Of a stretch of 64,000 nt of DNA, positions 17,011 to 25,567 are shown in pieces. Position numbers and translations under genes: made by a program. The notes beneath the pieces were generated by a model, which saw only the letters and a list, made by a program, of their open reading frames with translations, did not search any database and was not told the origin of the DNA. Position 1 is the first letter of the stretch. The number at the start of each line of letters is the position of its first letter. The stretch is from Rhodoferax sp. TH121 (lineage in GTDB: Bacteria > Pseudomonadota > Gammaproteobacteria > Burkholderiales > Burkholderiaceae_C). The stretch spans positions 25,294 through 89,293 of the forward strand of contig NZ_NOXW01000017.1 in the NCBI RefSeq assembly GCF_002251855.1. The letters run 5' to 3'.

Positions 17011-17967
17011 GTGTTCAAAAACATGATGGTGTACCGCTTGGTGTCGGCCTGGTCGACCACACAAGCGCAATTGGAAGACGCGCTGGACAGCGCGCGGTTT
17101 GTGGAATGTGGCGCTAGCCAGGAGAAGTCGGTGGGTTGGACCGAACCACGCGGCCAGGCCCATGGGCCGCTGGTAGAGATCGTGGGTGGCCAGTGGCTGC
17201 TCAAGCTGATGATCGAGGTCAAGACCGTGCCGGGCTCGGTGGTCAAACGCAAGGTACAGGAACAACTCCAACACATCGAAGCCACCACCGGCCGCAAGCC
17301 CGGCAAGAAAGAGGCGCGCGAGATCCGTGATGACGCCAAACTGGCACTGCTGCCCATGGCGTTTACCAAGCAGTCCAGCGTGTTGGTGTGGATCGACCCC
17401 AAAGCCGGCCGCTTGGTGTTGGACGCAGGCAGCCAATCCAAGGCCGATGAAGTGATGACTGCCTTGATCAAGGCCGTGGATGGACTGGCCGTCCAGCTGG
17501 TCAATACCCAGCTGTCGCCTGCCATGGCCATGGCGCACTGGCTGGGCACGCAGGAAGCCCCGACCGACTTCAGCGTGGACCGCGAATGTGAACTCAAGGC
17601 AGCGGATGAATCCAAGGCCGTGGTGCGCTACACCCGCCATGCGCTGGACACCGACGAGGTAGCTCAGCACATAGCGCTGGGAAAAATGCCCACCCGCCTG
17701 GCCATGACCTGGAACGAACGTGTGTCCTTTGTGCTGACCGAGGCACTGCAGATCAAAAAGATCGCGTTTCTGGACACCGTCTTCGAAGAAGCCGCCAAAG
17801 CGGCAGGAGACGGCAAGGATGACAACTTTGACGCCGACGTGGCCATTGCGACGGGTGAGCTGGTGCAGCTGATCCCGGATTTGCTGGAAGCGTTGGGGGG
17901 TGAGGTGGCCTTAGGCGAAAACCCTGCATCCAGTCCTGTTAATACAAACACGGACGCAAGGGGCTAA
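17011..17967 (+). CDS. rdgC: Recombination-associated protein RdgC
   Basis: 318 residues, close to the usual ~303. RdgC forms a ring-shaped dimer around DNA and limits RecA access. The N terminus FKNMMVYRL is diagnostic. The start is a GTG at 17011 preceded by a purine-rich AAGAAAAGGG site; no ATG precedes it at a sensible distance, and starting at the later ATGs would cut the conserved FKN. No operon partner is evident; the following hydrolase has its own ribosome-binding site 24 nt after the stop. Confidence 0.93.
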   Translation: MFKNMMVYRLVSAWSTTQAQLEDALDSARFVECGASQEKSVGWTEPRGQAHGPLVEIVGGQWLLKLMIEVKTVPGSVVKRKVQEQLQHIEATTGRKPGKKEAREIRDDAKLALLPMAFTKQSSVLVWIDPKAGRLVLDAGSQSKADEVMTALIKAVDGLAVQLVNTQLSPAMAMAHWLGTQEAPTDFSVDRECELKAADESKAVVRYTRHALDTDEVAQHIALGKMPTRLAMTWNERVSFVLTEALQIKKIAFLDTVFEEAAKAAGDGKDDNFDADVAIATGELVQLIPDLLEALGGEVALGENPASSPVNTNTDARG

Positions 17968-17991
17968 GCTGAATCTTTTTTGGAGGCCTCC

Positions 17992-18882
17992 ATGCAACGC
18001 AAGACCGCACAAGACTTCGACCAAGAGCTGCTGATCCTGTTTGATGCCTATGTGCATGGTCTGGTGGACCGGCGTGGTTTCCTCGAGAAAGCCCAGAAAT
18101 TTGCCGTCGGCGGCGCCACTGCCGTCGGCTTGTTGGCGGCCCTGAGTCCCAATTTCGCCATGGGCCAAGTGGTGCCCAAAGATGATGCGCGCATCAGCAG
18201 CCGTTTGGTGGATATTCCATCCCCTGCCGGTTACGGCAACATCAAGGGTTATGTGGTCCAACCCGCCAAATCGGACGGCAAACTCCCCGCCATTCTGGTG
18301 GTGCACGAAAACCGGGGCCTCAACCCTCACATCGAAGACATTGCGCGTCGCCTGGCGCTGGAGGGCTATCTGGTGCTAGCCCCCGATGCCCTCACCCCTC
18401 TGGGTGGTTACCCAGGGGATGAGGACAAGGCCCGCACCCTCTTTGCCCAGCTGGACCAGACCAAAACCCGCGAAGACTTTGTGGCGGCGGCAGGTTGGCT
18501 GCAAACCCTCCCACAAGGCAACGGAAAACTTGGTACCGTCGGTTTTTGTTATGGGGGTGGCATGGCCCACTTCCTCTCTACCCGCCTGCCCAATCTGGCG
18601 GCGGCTGTACCCTTTTACGGCAACCATCCGGCGCCTGAGGAAGCCGCCAAAGTCAAGGCGCCGCTGCTTATCCATTTTGCTGCCGTGGACGAACGTATCA
18701 ACGCGGCGTGGCCCGCCTATGAAGCCGCCCTCAAGGCTGCTGGTGCCCGCTACACGGCCCACCTGTACCCGGGCACCCAACACGGCTTCAACAACGACAC
18801 CACACCACGTTTTGATGCGGCCGCGGCCAAACTGGCCTGGGACCGCACACTGGCCTTTTTTGCCCAGACTTTGCGCGGATAG
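17992..18882 (+). CDS. Dienelactone hydrolase family protein, Tat-type leader
   Basis: 296 residues. An unusual leader of ~25 polar residues precedes DRRGFLEKAQKFAVGGATA, a twin-arginine motif with hydrophobic core (about 23-55), then an alpha/beta-hydrolase domain. The cysteine nucleophile is in GFCYGGGM and the catalytic His in GTQHGFNND, as in dienelactone hydrolases. These enzymes hydrolyse dienelactone from chlorocatechol degradation or other carboxylic esters. Export through Tat would place it in the periplasm. GGAGG lies 5 nt upstream of the chosen ATG; an in-frame TTG at 17980 was rejected for that reason. Confidence 0.9.
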   Translation: MQRKTAQDFDQELLILFDAYVHGLVDRRGFLEKAQKFAVGGATAVGLLAALSPNFAMGQVVPKDDARISSRLVDIPSPAGYGNIKGYVVQPAKSDGKLPAILVVHENRGLNPHIEDIARRLALEGYLVLAPDALTPLGGYPGDEDKARTLFAQLDQTKTREDFVAAAGWLQTLPQGNGKLGTVGFCYGGGMAHFLSTRLPNLAAAVPFYGNHPAPEEAAKVKAPLLIHFAAVDERINAAWPAYEAALKAAGARYTAHLYPGTQHGFNNDTTPRFDAAAAKLAWDRTLAFFAQTLRG

Positions 18883-18893
18883 TTCGGACTTAC

Positions 18894-19418
18894 TCAGTCG
18901 TCGTAGCGGTCATGCCCACGGCCGTGGTGGTGGCCGTGTCCTTTGCCCTTGTGACGTTTGAAGCCATGGCGGTAGTCATCACCCCGGTAGCCCACGCGGT
19001 CGTAATGGGGCTTGGGTCCATAAGCCCGCGTGTGTGCATGCTGTTGGGTCACACTGCGGCCCACGCCCGCACCAGCGGCGCCACCTACCCCAGCGCCCAC
19101 CACGGCCCCGGTGCGCCCGCCCACTGACTGGCCGACGGCCGCACCCGCAGCTCCACCTACAGCGCTGCCAATGACCGCACCCGTTTGGCCGGAACCACGG
19201 GTGCTGACGGCGGCCCCTGCAGCCCCACCCAATGCCCCGCCCACAACTGCGCCTTGTTTGCCACCCATGCTTTGGCCAATGGCTGCACCAGCTGCCGCAC
19301 CGGCACCACCCCCCAGGAGGGGGGTCCAGTCGTCAGCGTGGGCGGTGTGCACTAGGGCCAGCAGGCCCAAAGCAGCTAAAGAAGCGCGCAAAGTCTTTGC
19401 AGAAAGGGTCGTAGTCAT
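18894..19418 (-). CDS. Glycine-zipper outer-membrane-type protein with His-rich tail
   Basis: 174 residues: Sec signal peptide (1-28, ending THAD), then three near-tandem Gly/Ala-rich units (for example GAVVGGALGGAAGAAV and GAVIGSAVGGAAGAAV) forming glycine zippers that insert into or pack against membranes, then a polar tail ending in a Gly/His/Arg-rich stretch. Similar proteins are annotated as glycine-zipper 2TM or YMGG-like proteins of the envelope. I used the ATG at 19418 because the signal peptide begins there. Function unknown. Confidence 0.8.
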   Translation of the reverse strand: MTTTLSAKTLRASLAALGLLALVHTAHADDWTPLLGGGAGAAAGAAIGQSMGGKQGAVVGGALGGAAGAAVSTRGSGQTGAVIGSAVGGAAGAAVGQSVGGRTGAVVGAGVGGAAGAGVGRSVTQQHAHTRAYGPKPHYDRVGYRGDDYRHGFKRHKGKGHGHHHGRGHDRYDD

Positions 19419-19513
19419 GCGATCAAGGGGGCTGCAGCCCATACCGCCAAACGTGGTGGTTTATGCATCCACAACGCCAGCCCACGGCGGCGGATGACCC
19501 CCCTTACATGGGA

Positions 19514-20263
19514 TTACACCTGCAGCAACTGCTTACGTTCGCCAAGGGCAGCAAGCGCTTCGCCCACCCCTTCCCAAGCGATGGCAAAGCCATTGCGCGA
19601 CAAAGCCGTTGTAGGTTGCGCCAGTGCTTGGCGCGTGCCCGCTTGCACACTGTCAATCACGGGGACGGGTACATGCGCTTGCACCGCTGCCGCCATGCCC
19701 GCCAGCCCGGCACCGCCCAACACCACCGAGCCCACGTGCCAACGCTCGGCCGCTTCGCGGCAGGCTTGTGCCAACAAGGCAATGGCCGCCTCGGGGTTGC
19801 TGGCCAGCTCTGCCCCACTCGGCACCACAGTGTGGATGCCGGCCAATGAGGGTGCATGGCCCAGTGTGAAGGCAAGTCGTTCCAACATGGGTTTCCAGCG
19901 TTCACCCCCGGTCACGATGGCGAAGGGGCCATGCAGGGAGGCCTCATGAAACGAGGCCTCGGCCAAACCTGTTACGGGTGACTGGCTGCCCTGGCGCAGG
20001 GCCAGCAGACCGGGATCGCCAAAACATCCAATCAACACAGCGTCGGGCGTTGGCGCGTCGTCCTGCAATGCGCTGGCCCACCGGTCCAGCAAAGCATGCG
20101 CAGCGACGGCGTAGCTGGCCTCACACGCAATGTAAGGAGCGCCAAACCGTGCAGTCACGGTGCGTACCTTCACCTGTGGGCCCGCCGTAGCCTGCGCATG
20201 TGATTGCAGCAGCGCACTCACATGCACCGAGGTGTTGGGATTGATGACCAGCAAATGGCGCAT
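19514..20263 (-). CDS. Asp/Glu/hydantoin racemase family protein
   Basis: 249 residues beginning MRHLLVINPNTS, the diagnostic start of the hydantoin/allantoin/aspartate racemase superfamily. The first catalytic cysteine is in IGCFGDPGL. At the second site the sequence reads VLGGAGLAG, with Gly where two-cysteine members have Cys; this may be a subfamily trait or mean a different chemistry. It is the last gene of a six-gene minus-strand operon with an ABC importer and a GntR regulator, suggesting that it acts on the imported compound, perhaps a hydantoin, N-carbamoyl amino acid or ureide. Confidence 0.85.
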   Translation of the reverse strand: MRHLLVINPNTSVHVSALLQSHAQATAGPQVKVRTVTARFGAPYIACEASYAVAAHALLDRWASALQDDAPTPDAVLIGCFGDPGLLALRQGSQSPVTGLAEASFHEASLHGPFAIVTGGERWKPMLERLAFTLGHAPSLAGIHTVVPSGAELASNPEAAIALLAQACREAAERWHVGSVVLGGAGLAGMAAAVQAHVPVPVIDSVQAGTRQALAQPTTALSRNGFAIAWEGVGEALAALGERKQLLQV

Positions 20264-20271
20264 GCGTGGTG

Positions 20272-20985
20272 TCAGTGGCTCGCCGGGGGGGTACCGAACA
20301 GGGAGGCGAGATCTGGCGCGGCTTCGTCGGTGGCGGTGAAACGCAGCTGGGCTTCCAGCTGGCCCAAATGCTCTCGCATCAGGCGCGCAGCTTCGCGCGG
20401 GTCGCGCAGGCGGATGGCGTCCAGCAAGGCACGGTGCTCTTGGCAGCCACAGGATGTCGCCTCTGCACGTGCCTGCAAATGGTTGTCGCTGTAGGTCATC
20501 AGAATCAGCGAGGTGCGCGACACCAGCTCACGCAGGATACGGCCCAAGGTCTGATGGTCTGAGGCATTGGCGATATGCAGGTGAAAGTCACCCGAAAGGC
20601 GGATGGCACGGCGCATGTCACCGGTAGCACGCGCGGCCTCTTCTTCGTTGATGCACTGGGTCAGCACGGCAATGTCGTCAGCTGTGGCGCTGGCAATGAA
20701 GCATTCGATGAGGGTGGGTTCGATCATGCGGCGCACTTCGAACACCTCCCGCGCCTCTTTCTCGGTGGGCTGGGCCACCATGGCGCCTCGGTTGGGTGTG
20801 AGCGTGACGATTTGCTCGTTGGCCAAGCGCACCAAAACCGGCCGGATGCGGGTGCGCGACACCCCGAAGGCGCTGGCCAACTTTTCTTCGATGAGCTTGG
20901 TGCCTGGTGGAAGGCGGTGGTCCAGGATGGTGGCCACCATGCGCTCGTAAATCTCGTTTTCTGTCAGTGCGACAAATTCAGTCAT
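20272..20985 (-). CDS. GntR family regulator, FadR/FCD type
   Basis: 237 residues. The N-terminal winged helix (about 8-70, with SRTRIRPVLVRLANEQIV) is followed by an all-helical FCD ligand-binding domain whose metal-ligand pattern (Asp/His residues in ...RLSGDFHLHIANASDHQTL...) is visible. It overlaps the upstream permease stop by 4 nt (ATGA), so it is made with the transporter it probably controls. FCD regulators bind TTGT-N2/3-ACAA palindromes; two such palindromes lie in front of the first gene of the operon (25385-25417), fitting autorepression relieved by the substrate. Confidence 0.9.
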   Translation of the reverse strand: MTEFVALTENEIYERMVATILDHRLPPGTKLIEEKLASAFGVSRTRIRPVLVRLANEQIVTLTPNRGAMVAQPTEKEAREVFEVRRMIEPTLIECFIASATADDIAVLTQCINEEEAARATGDMRRAIRLSGDFHLHIANASDHQTLGRILRELVSRTSLILMTYSDNHLQARAEATSCGCQEHRALLDAIRLRDPREAARLMREHLGQLEAQLRFTATDEAAPDLASLFGTPPASH

Positions 20986-21869
20986 GCGGAAGGCCGGTTG
21001 GTTGGCTTCTTGGCCAGCAGTTTGGACAGGCCCACAGCCAGCCCCATCACCAGAAACGATACCACCATGGTTACCGTGCCCAAGGCGTAGATGGAGGGCG
21101 TGGTGACCGTGGTGGTCAGACCTTGCAGCTCCAGAGGTAGCGTGTTCACGTCACCAATGGCCTGTGAGGTGCGAGCAATCTCGTCCCAGCTCAGCGTGAA
21201 GCCAAACATGCCAATGCCGACGACCGAGGGCGCAATCAGCGGCAGCACCACGTGGCGAAATCCCTGCCAGGGCGTAGCACCCAGGTCGCGGGCAGCCTCT
21301 TCATAGGCTGGGCTGAAGCGGTTGAAGATGGCAAACATGATGAGCAGGCCGAAGGGCAGCGTCCACGTTAGGTGCGCGCCCAGGGCCGAGGTGTAGATAC
21401 CCAGCGCCGTGCCGTAATTCTCCAGCACGCCCTCCATGCCAAACGTCTCCAGCATCTTCTTGATGCCACTATCGAGCAACCGGAACTCCAGTCCGATGCC
21501 CAGCGACACGATGATGGACGGCATGATGAGGCTGGCCACCACGGTGAAGAACAGGATGTGGCCCCCGCGCAGCTTCTTGCGGAAGGCCAGACCGGCCAGC
21601 ACCGAAAACACAATGGTCAAGGCCATGACCGTGAGGCCCAAGCCCAGCGAGCGGTAAAGCGCAGCGGCAATGTCCACCACACCCAGACCCTCGGCCAACT
21701 TGTGGAACCAGTGCAACGAGATGCCGCGCATGGGGAAAGTCAGCCCACCCTCGGGGCCCTGGAAGCTCAGAACCACGATGACCAGCATCGGGCCATAGAG
21801 AAATAGCACATAGGCCGCGAAGAACAGGGCCAGGAGCCAAAAGGCGGCGGAGCGATTTTTGGTGTTCAT
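20982..21869 (-). CDS. ABC transporter permease (PotC-like)
   Basis: 295 residues with six hydrophobic helices and the EAA loop EEAARDLGATPWQGFRHVVLPL that docks on the ATPase. It belongs to the spermidine/putrescine-type permease family. I place the start at 21869 (MNTKNRSAAFW), which overlaps the stop of the first permease by 4 nt; the longer open frame to 22136 lies inside the other permease. It pairs with the next gene to form the membrane channel. Confidence 0.92.
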   Translation of the reverse strand: MNTKNRSAAFWLLALFFAAYVLFLYGPMLVIVVLSFQGPEGGLTFPMRGISLHWFHKLAEGLGVVDIAAALYRSLGLGLTVMALTIVFSVLAGLAFRKKLRGGHILFFTVVASLIMPSIIVSLGIGLEFRLLDSGIKKMLETFGMEGVLENYGTALGIYTSALGAHLTWTLPFGLLIMFAIFNRFSPAYEEAARDLGATPWQGFRHVVLPLIAPSVVGIGMFGFTLSWDEIARTSQAIGDVNTLPLELQGLTTTVTTPSIYALGTVTMVVSFLVMGLAVGLSKLLAKKPTNRPSA

Positions 21870-22786
21870 AGTTCTTTGCGAATGTCGACCATGCGGGTCA
21901 GGGCCCAGATGATCATGAGCACGATACTCAAGAGCACCACAGCATTGGCCGCGGCCAGCGGGAACTGCAGGTAGGAGGTCTGCACCTGAATGATCTTGCC
22001 CACCGACGCGATCTGCTGGCCACCCATCACGCCGATGGTCACAAAGTCGCCCATGACGATGGTGATGACGAAGATGGAGCCAATAATGATGCCGGTGCGG
22101 CACAGCGGCACGATGACATTCCACAGTGTCTGCCACGCGGTGGCACCACTGTCGCTGGCAGCTTCAATCAGGCTGCGGTCGATGCGCATCATGCTGTTGA
22201 AGATGGGCACAATCATGAAGGTGGTGAACAGGTGCACAAAGGCCAGCACCACCGAGAAGTCGGAAAACAGCAGCCATTCCACTGGCTTGTCGACCATGCC
22301 CATGGTGAGCAGTGCGTCATTGACCAGGCCATTGCGGCCCAGCAGCGGCACCCAGGCAATCATTCGGATCACGTTGGAGGTCCAGAACGGAATGGTGCAC
22401 AGCACAAACAGCACTACTTGCACACCGCTGGATTTGACGTGAAAGGCCAGAAAGTATGACACCGTAAAGCCGATGACCAGCGTCAGCAGCCACACCAGCA
22501 GGCTGAACTTGAAGGTGGACAGGTAGGTCTTGGCGGTGACACACAAGTCGCCGTACTCATTGCGCGACAGGCAGCCGTCGAAGATGGCCACGTAGTTCTT
22601 GAAGGTGAACCCGGGCAGCATTTCGTACTGGTTGTAGTCCCAGAAACTCACCATCAGCACCAGCGCCAATGGAATCAAAAAGAAGAGCGCAAACACCGTG
22701 GTGAGCGGCAGGGCCTGCCACCAGGCCGCAAGTGTGCGACCCGGGGCAGATGCCGCCGGAAGTGAAGGTGTTGAAGGTGCGCTCAT
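21866..22786 (-). CDS. ABC transporter permease (PotB-like)
   Basis: 306 residues, six predicted membrane helices, with the EAA motif IEAASDSGATAWQTLWNVIVPL near residue 205. The sequence after helix 1 (LVMVSFWDYNQYEMLPGFTFKNY) is typical of PotB-family permeases. Translationally coupled to the second permease (ATGA). It is preceded by a 160-nt gap containing a large foldback that may lower its expression relative to the binding protein. Confidence 0.92.
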   Translation of the reverse strand: MSAPSTPSLPAASAPGRTLAAWWQALPLTTVFALFFLIPLALVLMVSFWDYNQYEMLPGFTFKNYVAIFDGCLSRNEYGDLCVTAKTYLSTFKFSLLVWLLTLVIGFTVSYFLAFHVKSSGVQVVLFVLCTIPFWTSNVIRMIAWVPLLGRNGLVNDALLTMGMVDKPVEWLLFSDFSVVLAFVHLFTTFMIVPIFNSMMRIDRSLIEAASDSGATAWQTLWNVIVPLCRTGIIIGSIFVITIVMGDFVTIGVMGGQQIASVGKIIQVQTSYLQFPLAAANAVVLLSIVLMIIWALTRMVDIRKEL

Positions 22787-22818
22787 AAATGCCTATCCGT
22801 AAACCAAGGTAGTGAGGA

Positions 22819-22939
22819 CCCGTCCAAGGCGCGCGTAGCGCCGCCCGTTCCAGAAACACCGCGGGACTGGCTTTGCCAGACCGCTGGTGTTGCCCCCTTT
22901 CAAGGGGGGAACAGGCGACACGCAGTGCGCCTGGACGGG
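22819..22939. repeat. Composite foldback between binding-protein and permease genes
   Basis: Outer arms CCCGTCCAAGGCGC (22819-22832) and GCGCCTGGACGGG (22927-22939) are complementary apart from one bulged base. They enclose a palindrome CTGGC-TTT-GCCAG (22867-22879) and CCCCCTT-TC-AAGGGGG (22893-22908). The position within the operon suggests an mRNA-stabilising or attenuating structure. Related elements occur between genes in Comamonadaceae as far as I recall. Confidence 0.5.
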
Positions 22940-22946
22940 GGTGCGG

Positions 22947-24227
22947 CTAGGCCGCTACAAATTCATTCCACTTTTGGACCATGTAGGCGTTTTCGTCCAT
23001 CACGGCGTTCCAGCAGGCGATGCCGCCCATGCGCTGTTCGTAGCTGCCGCCGTCGCGGCTTTCGCCCTTCTTGGCCAGCACGTCGCCATTTGGGCTCTTG
23101 ATGTCTTGCGTGGCAGGTTTGCCTTCCATCCAGTAGGCCCACTCGTAGGCTTCCATCTTGGCCTTGGCAGTGTCCAGCACGGCGCTGTAGTAGCCCTGGC
23201 GGTTCAGGTAGGCACCGGCCCAGCCGTCCAAGAACCAGTTGATGAACTCGTAAGCACCGTCCAGCTTTTTGCCAGACAAGGTGGTGGGCAGGCCGAAGCC
23301 GGAGGCCCAGGCGCGATAGCCTTCTTTGAGTGGCTGGAAGTTGCAAGCAATGCCCTTGGTGCGCACGGCGGTGACGGCAGGCGACCACATGGACTGGATC
23401 ACCACTTCGCCAGAGGCCATCAGGTTGACGGACTCGTTGAAGTCTTTCCACAGGCTGCGGAACTGGCCGGCCTTCTTGGCTTCAATCAGGGTCTTGATTG
23501 TCAGGTCAATTTCTTTCTTGGTCATGTTGCCCTTGTCGGGGTACTTGTAGATGCCCATGGCCTCTACCACCATGGCGGCGTCCATGATGCCGATGGAGGG
23601 GATGTTCAGAATGGCGGCCTTGCCCTTGAATTCGGGGTTCAGCAACTCGGCCCACGACGAGATGGGGCGCTTGATCAGGTCAGGGCGGATGCCCAGCGTG
23701 TCGGCGTTGTACACGGTGGGAATGAGCGACATGAATTGGGTAGGTGTGGCGGAGAACTTCTTGCTCTTTTCGCCTTCCAGGTAGATCACCTTCTTGGGTG
23801 CGGTACCTTGGTCGCCGACCTTCTTGCCGCCTACTTCACCCTTGGTAAACAGCGTAGTGATCTTGTCCGCGTTTTTGATGCGTTTGGTGTCGATGCCCTT
23901 GAGGTTGCCGGTGGGCACGATGTTCTTGAGTGAGAAGTACTCGGAGTCGATCAGGTCAAAGCTGTTGGGCGCAGTGACGGCGCGCTTGGTCACGTCGTCG
24001 GTGGTCACGGCCACGTACTGGATCTTGATGCCGGTGTCTTTTTCAAACTTTTCCGCAATCGCCTTGTCTTGGTTCACCGCGGTGCCCAGGTAGCGCAGCA
24101 CGATGGGGTCGGCCGAATGCACGGCGGGGAACACGCCCGCGGCCAGGATACCGGCGGTGCCTTTGAGCAGGCTGCGGCGTTGCATGGGCGCGGCAGTGGA
24201 GAGGGTGTCTTTCAGATCGTCAGCCAT
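22947..24227 (-). CDS. ABC transporter substrate-binding protein, polyamine-type
   Basis: 426 residues, a PotD/PotF-like extracellular solute-binding protein. A leader of about 39 residues carries a twin-arginine motif QRRSLLKG followed by GTAGILAAGVFPAVHSA, so export via Tat is likely. The mature part has the two-lobe architecture of the family. At 426 residues it is longer than PotD (~350). The substrate is not polyamine by default: the operon's racemase suggests an amino-acid-related or ureide substrate. Confidence 0.9.
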   Translation of the reverse strand: MADDLKDTLSTAAPMQRRSLLKGTAGILAAGVFPAVHSADPIVLRYLGTAVNQDKAIAEKFEKDTGIKIQYVAVTTDDVTKRAVTAPNSFDLIDSEYFSLKNIVPTGNLKGIDTKRIKNADKITTLFTKGEVGGKKVGDQGTAPKKVIYLEGEKSKKFSATPTQFMSLIPTVYNADTLGIRPDLIKRPISSWAELLNPEFKGKAAILNIPSIGIMDAAMVVEAMGIYKYPDKGNMTKKEIDLTIKTLIEAKKAGQFRSLWKDFNESVNLMASGEVVIQSMWSPAVTAVRTKGIACNFQPLKEGYRAWASGFGLPTTLSGKKLDGAYEFINWFLDGWAGAYLNRQGYYSAVLDTAKAKMEAYEWAYWMEGKPATQDIKSPNGDVLAKKGESRDGGSYEQRMGGIACWNAVMDENAYMVQKWNEFVAA

Positions 24228-24312
24228 GGGAAAACTCCTTAGAGAGGGTCGGGAGGGGGTTAAAAACTTCTTGCGAAGACAGGGAGAACTCGGGTGCGTC
24301 GCGGCGTGCGCT

Positions 24313-25353
24313 TCAGGACGCCAGCGGGTGTGCAGCGGCTGGCGCCCAGCTCAGCAGCACGGTCTCGCCCACGGCGTAGGGCCGCTGGGCAAAGGTGGCT
24401 TCGGACACCATCACCGAGATCTCGGCCGTGGTGTGCGCGGTGTGGGCTACGCCGGGGTTTTGCAGGCCCAGCAGCACATAGGTGCCCTGGTACTCCACAT
24501 CGGTGATGACGGCAGGCTTGGTGTGCGGGGCATCGGTGTTGGCGCTGGTGGCGGGGGTGACCTGCATCTGGTCGGTGCGCACACCAATCTTGCCGGCCGG
24601 GGTTTCCAGCACGTTGTGGCCGCCCATGAAGCGCGCCACAAACTCACTGGCGGGCTTGTTATAGACCTCGTGCGGGCTGCCCACCTGCTCGATCACGCCA
24701 TGGTTCATTACCACCATGGTGTCGGCCAAGGCCATGGCCTCTTCCTGGCTGTGGGTCACGTGGATGAAGGTCAGCCCCAGCTCTTTTTGCCAGCGGCGCA
24801 GCTCGGCACGCATCTGGATGCGTAAAAACGGGTCCAGCGCGGAGAGCGGTTCGTCCAGCAGCAGTACACGCGGCTGGGTAATCAGGGCACGCGCCAGCGC
24901 CACACGCTGTTGCTGGCCACCCGACAGCTCAGCCGGCTTGCGGTCGGCCAGGTGGCCCATGGCCACGCGCTCCAGCAGATCCTGTGCCTTGGCATGGCGC
25001 GCCAGCTTGTCCACGCCTTTCATCTTCAGGCTGAAGGCCACGTTGTCCAGCGCGCTCAGGTGGGGGAACAGCGCAAAGCTCTGGAACATCATGGCCGTGC
25101 CGCGCTCGGCGGCAGGCAGGTCGGTGATGTTGCGGTTTTCCAGCAGGATGTCGCCGCCCGTGGCGGACTCGTGCCCGGCAATCATGCGCAGCGTGGTGCT
25201 CTTGCCGCAGCCCGAGGGGCCCAGCAGGCAGCAGTAGCTGCCGCTGGCAATGCGCAGGTTGATGTTGTCCACGGCAGGCTTGCCCTGGGCGTAGCGTTTG
25301 CTCAGTCCAACCAACTCAATGGCCGCGGCCTGCACGGGGGTAGTGGCGTTCAT
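24313..25353 (-). CDS. ABC transporter ATP-binding protein (PotA-like)
   Basis: 346 residues. Walker A GPSGCGKST, Q-loop (FQSFALFPHL), signature LSGGQQQR, Walker B VLLLDEPLSALD and switch His (HVTHSQEEA) are all present; the C-terminal ~100 residues form a TOBE-type regulatory domain as in PotA/MalK. It is the first gene of the six-gene operon running down to the racemase gene. The paired GntR-type operator lies 31-65 nt upstream of its start. Confidence 0.94.
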   Translation of the reverse strand: MNATTPVQAAAIELVGLSKRYAQGKPAVDNINLRIASGSYCCLLGPSGCGKSTTLRMIAGHESATGGDILLENRNITDLPAAERGTAMMFQSFALFPHLSALDNVAFSLKMKGVDKLARHAKAQDLLERVAMGHLADRKPAELSGGQQQRVALARALITQPRVLLLDEPLSALDPFLRIQMRAELRRWQKELGLTFIHVTHSQEEAMALADTMVVMNHGVIEQVGSPHEVYNKPASEFVARFMGGHNVLETPAGKIGVRTDQMQVTPATSANTDAPHTKPAVITDVEYQGTYVLLGLQNPGVAHTAHTTAEISVMVSEATFAQRPYAVGETVLLSWAPAAAHPLAS

Positions 25354-25383
25354 GCCAAACCCTTACGCAAAGCCTGTGCCAGC

Positions 25384-25418
25384 TTTGTACACAATGTTTT
25401 CGACACTTTGTGTACAAA
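25384..25418 (-). promoter_or_regulatory. Paired GntR/FCD operator before the ABC operon
   Basis: Two TTGT-N2-ACAA palindromes, TTGTACACAA (25385-25394) and TTGTGTACAA (25408-25417), mirror each other with centres 23 bp apart, about two helical turns. This fits cooperative binding by the FCD-GntR regulator encoded in the operon. Confidence 0.7.
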
Positions 25419-25515
25419 ATGCACCCGTTTTGTGCGGTGCAGCACACCAAGGCCGCAAACCGGTGCGCGCGGCTTTGGTGCAGGCAGGCGCTTGCCTGAC
25501 TTTTAGGTGTCAAAT

Positions 25516-25564
25516 TGGCCGCTAGCGCTTATGGATATTGCGCGAGCAGCTATCTATTTGATAG
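25516..25564 (+). repeat. Dispersed intergenic repeat, copy 4
   Basis: GGCCGCTAGCGCTTATGG, then ATATTGCGCGAGCAGCTATC and TATTTGATAG: a full-length copy including the left flank. It lies beyond the 3' end of the DUF2892 gene. Confidence 0.8.
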
Positions 25565-25567
25565 TGA

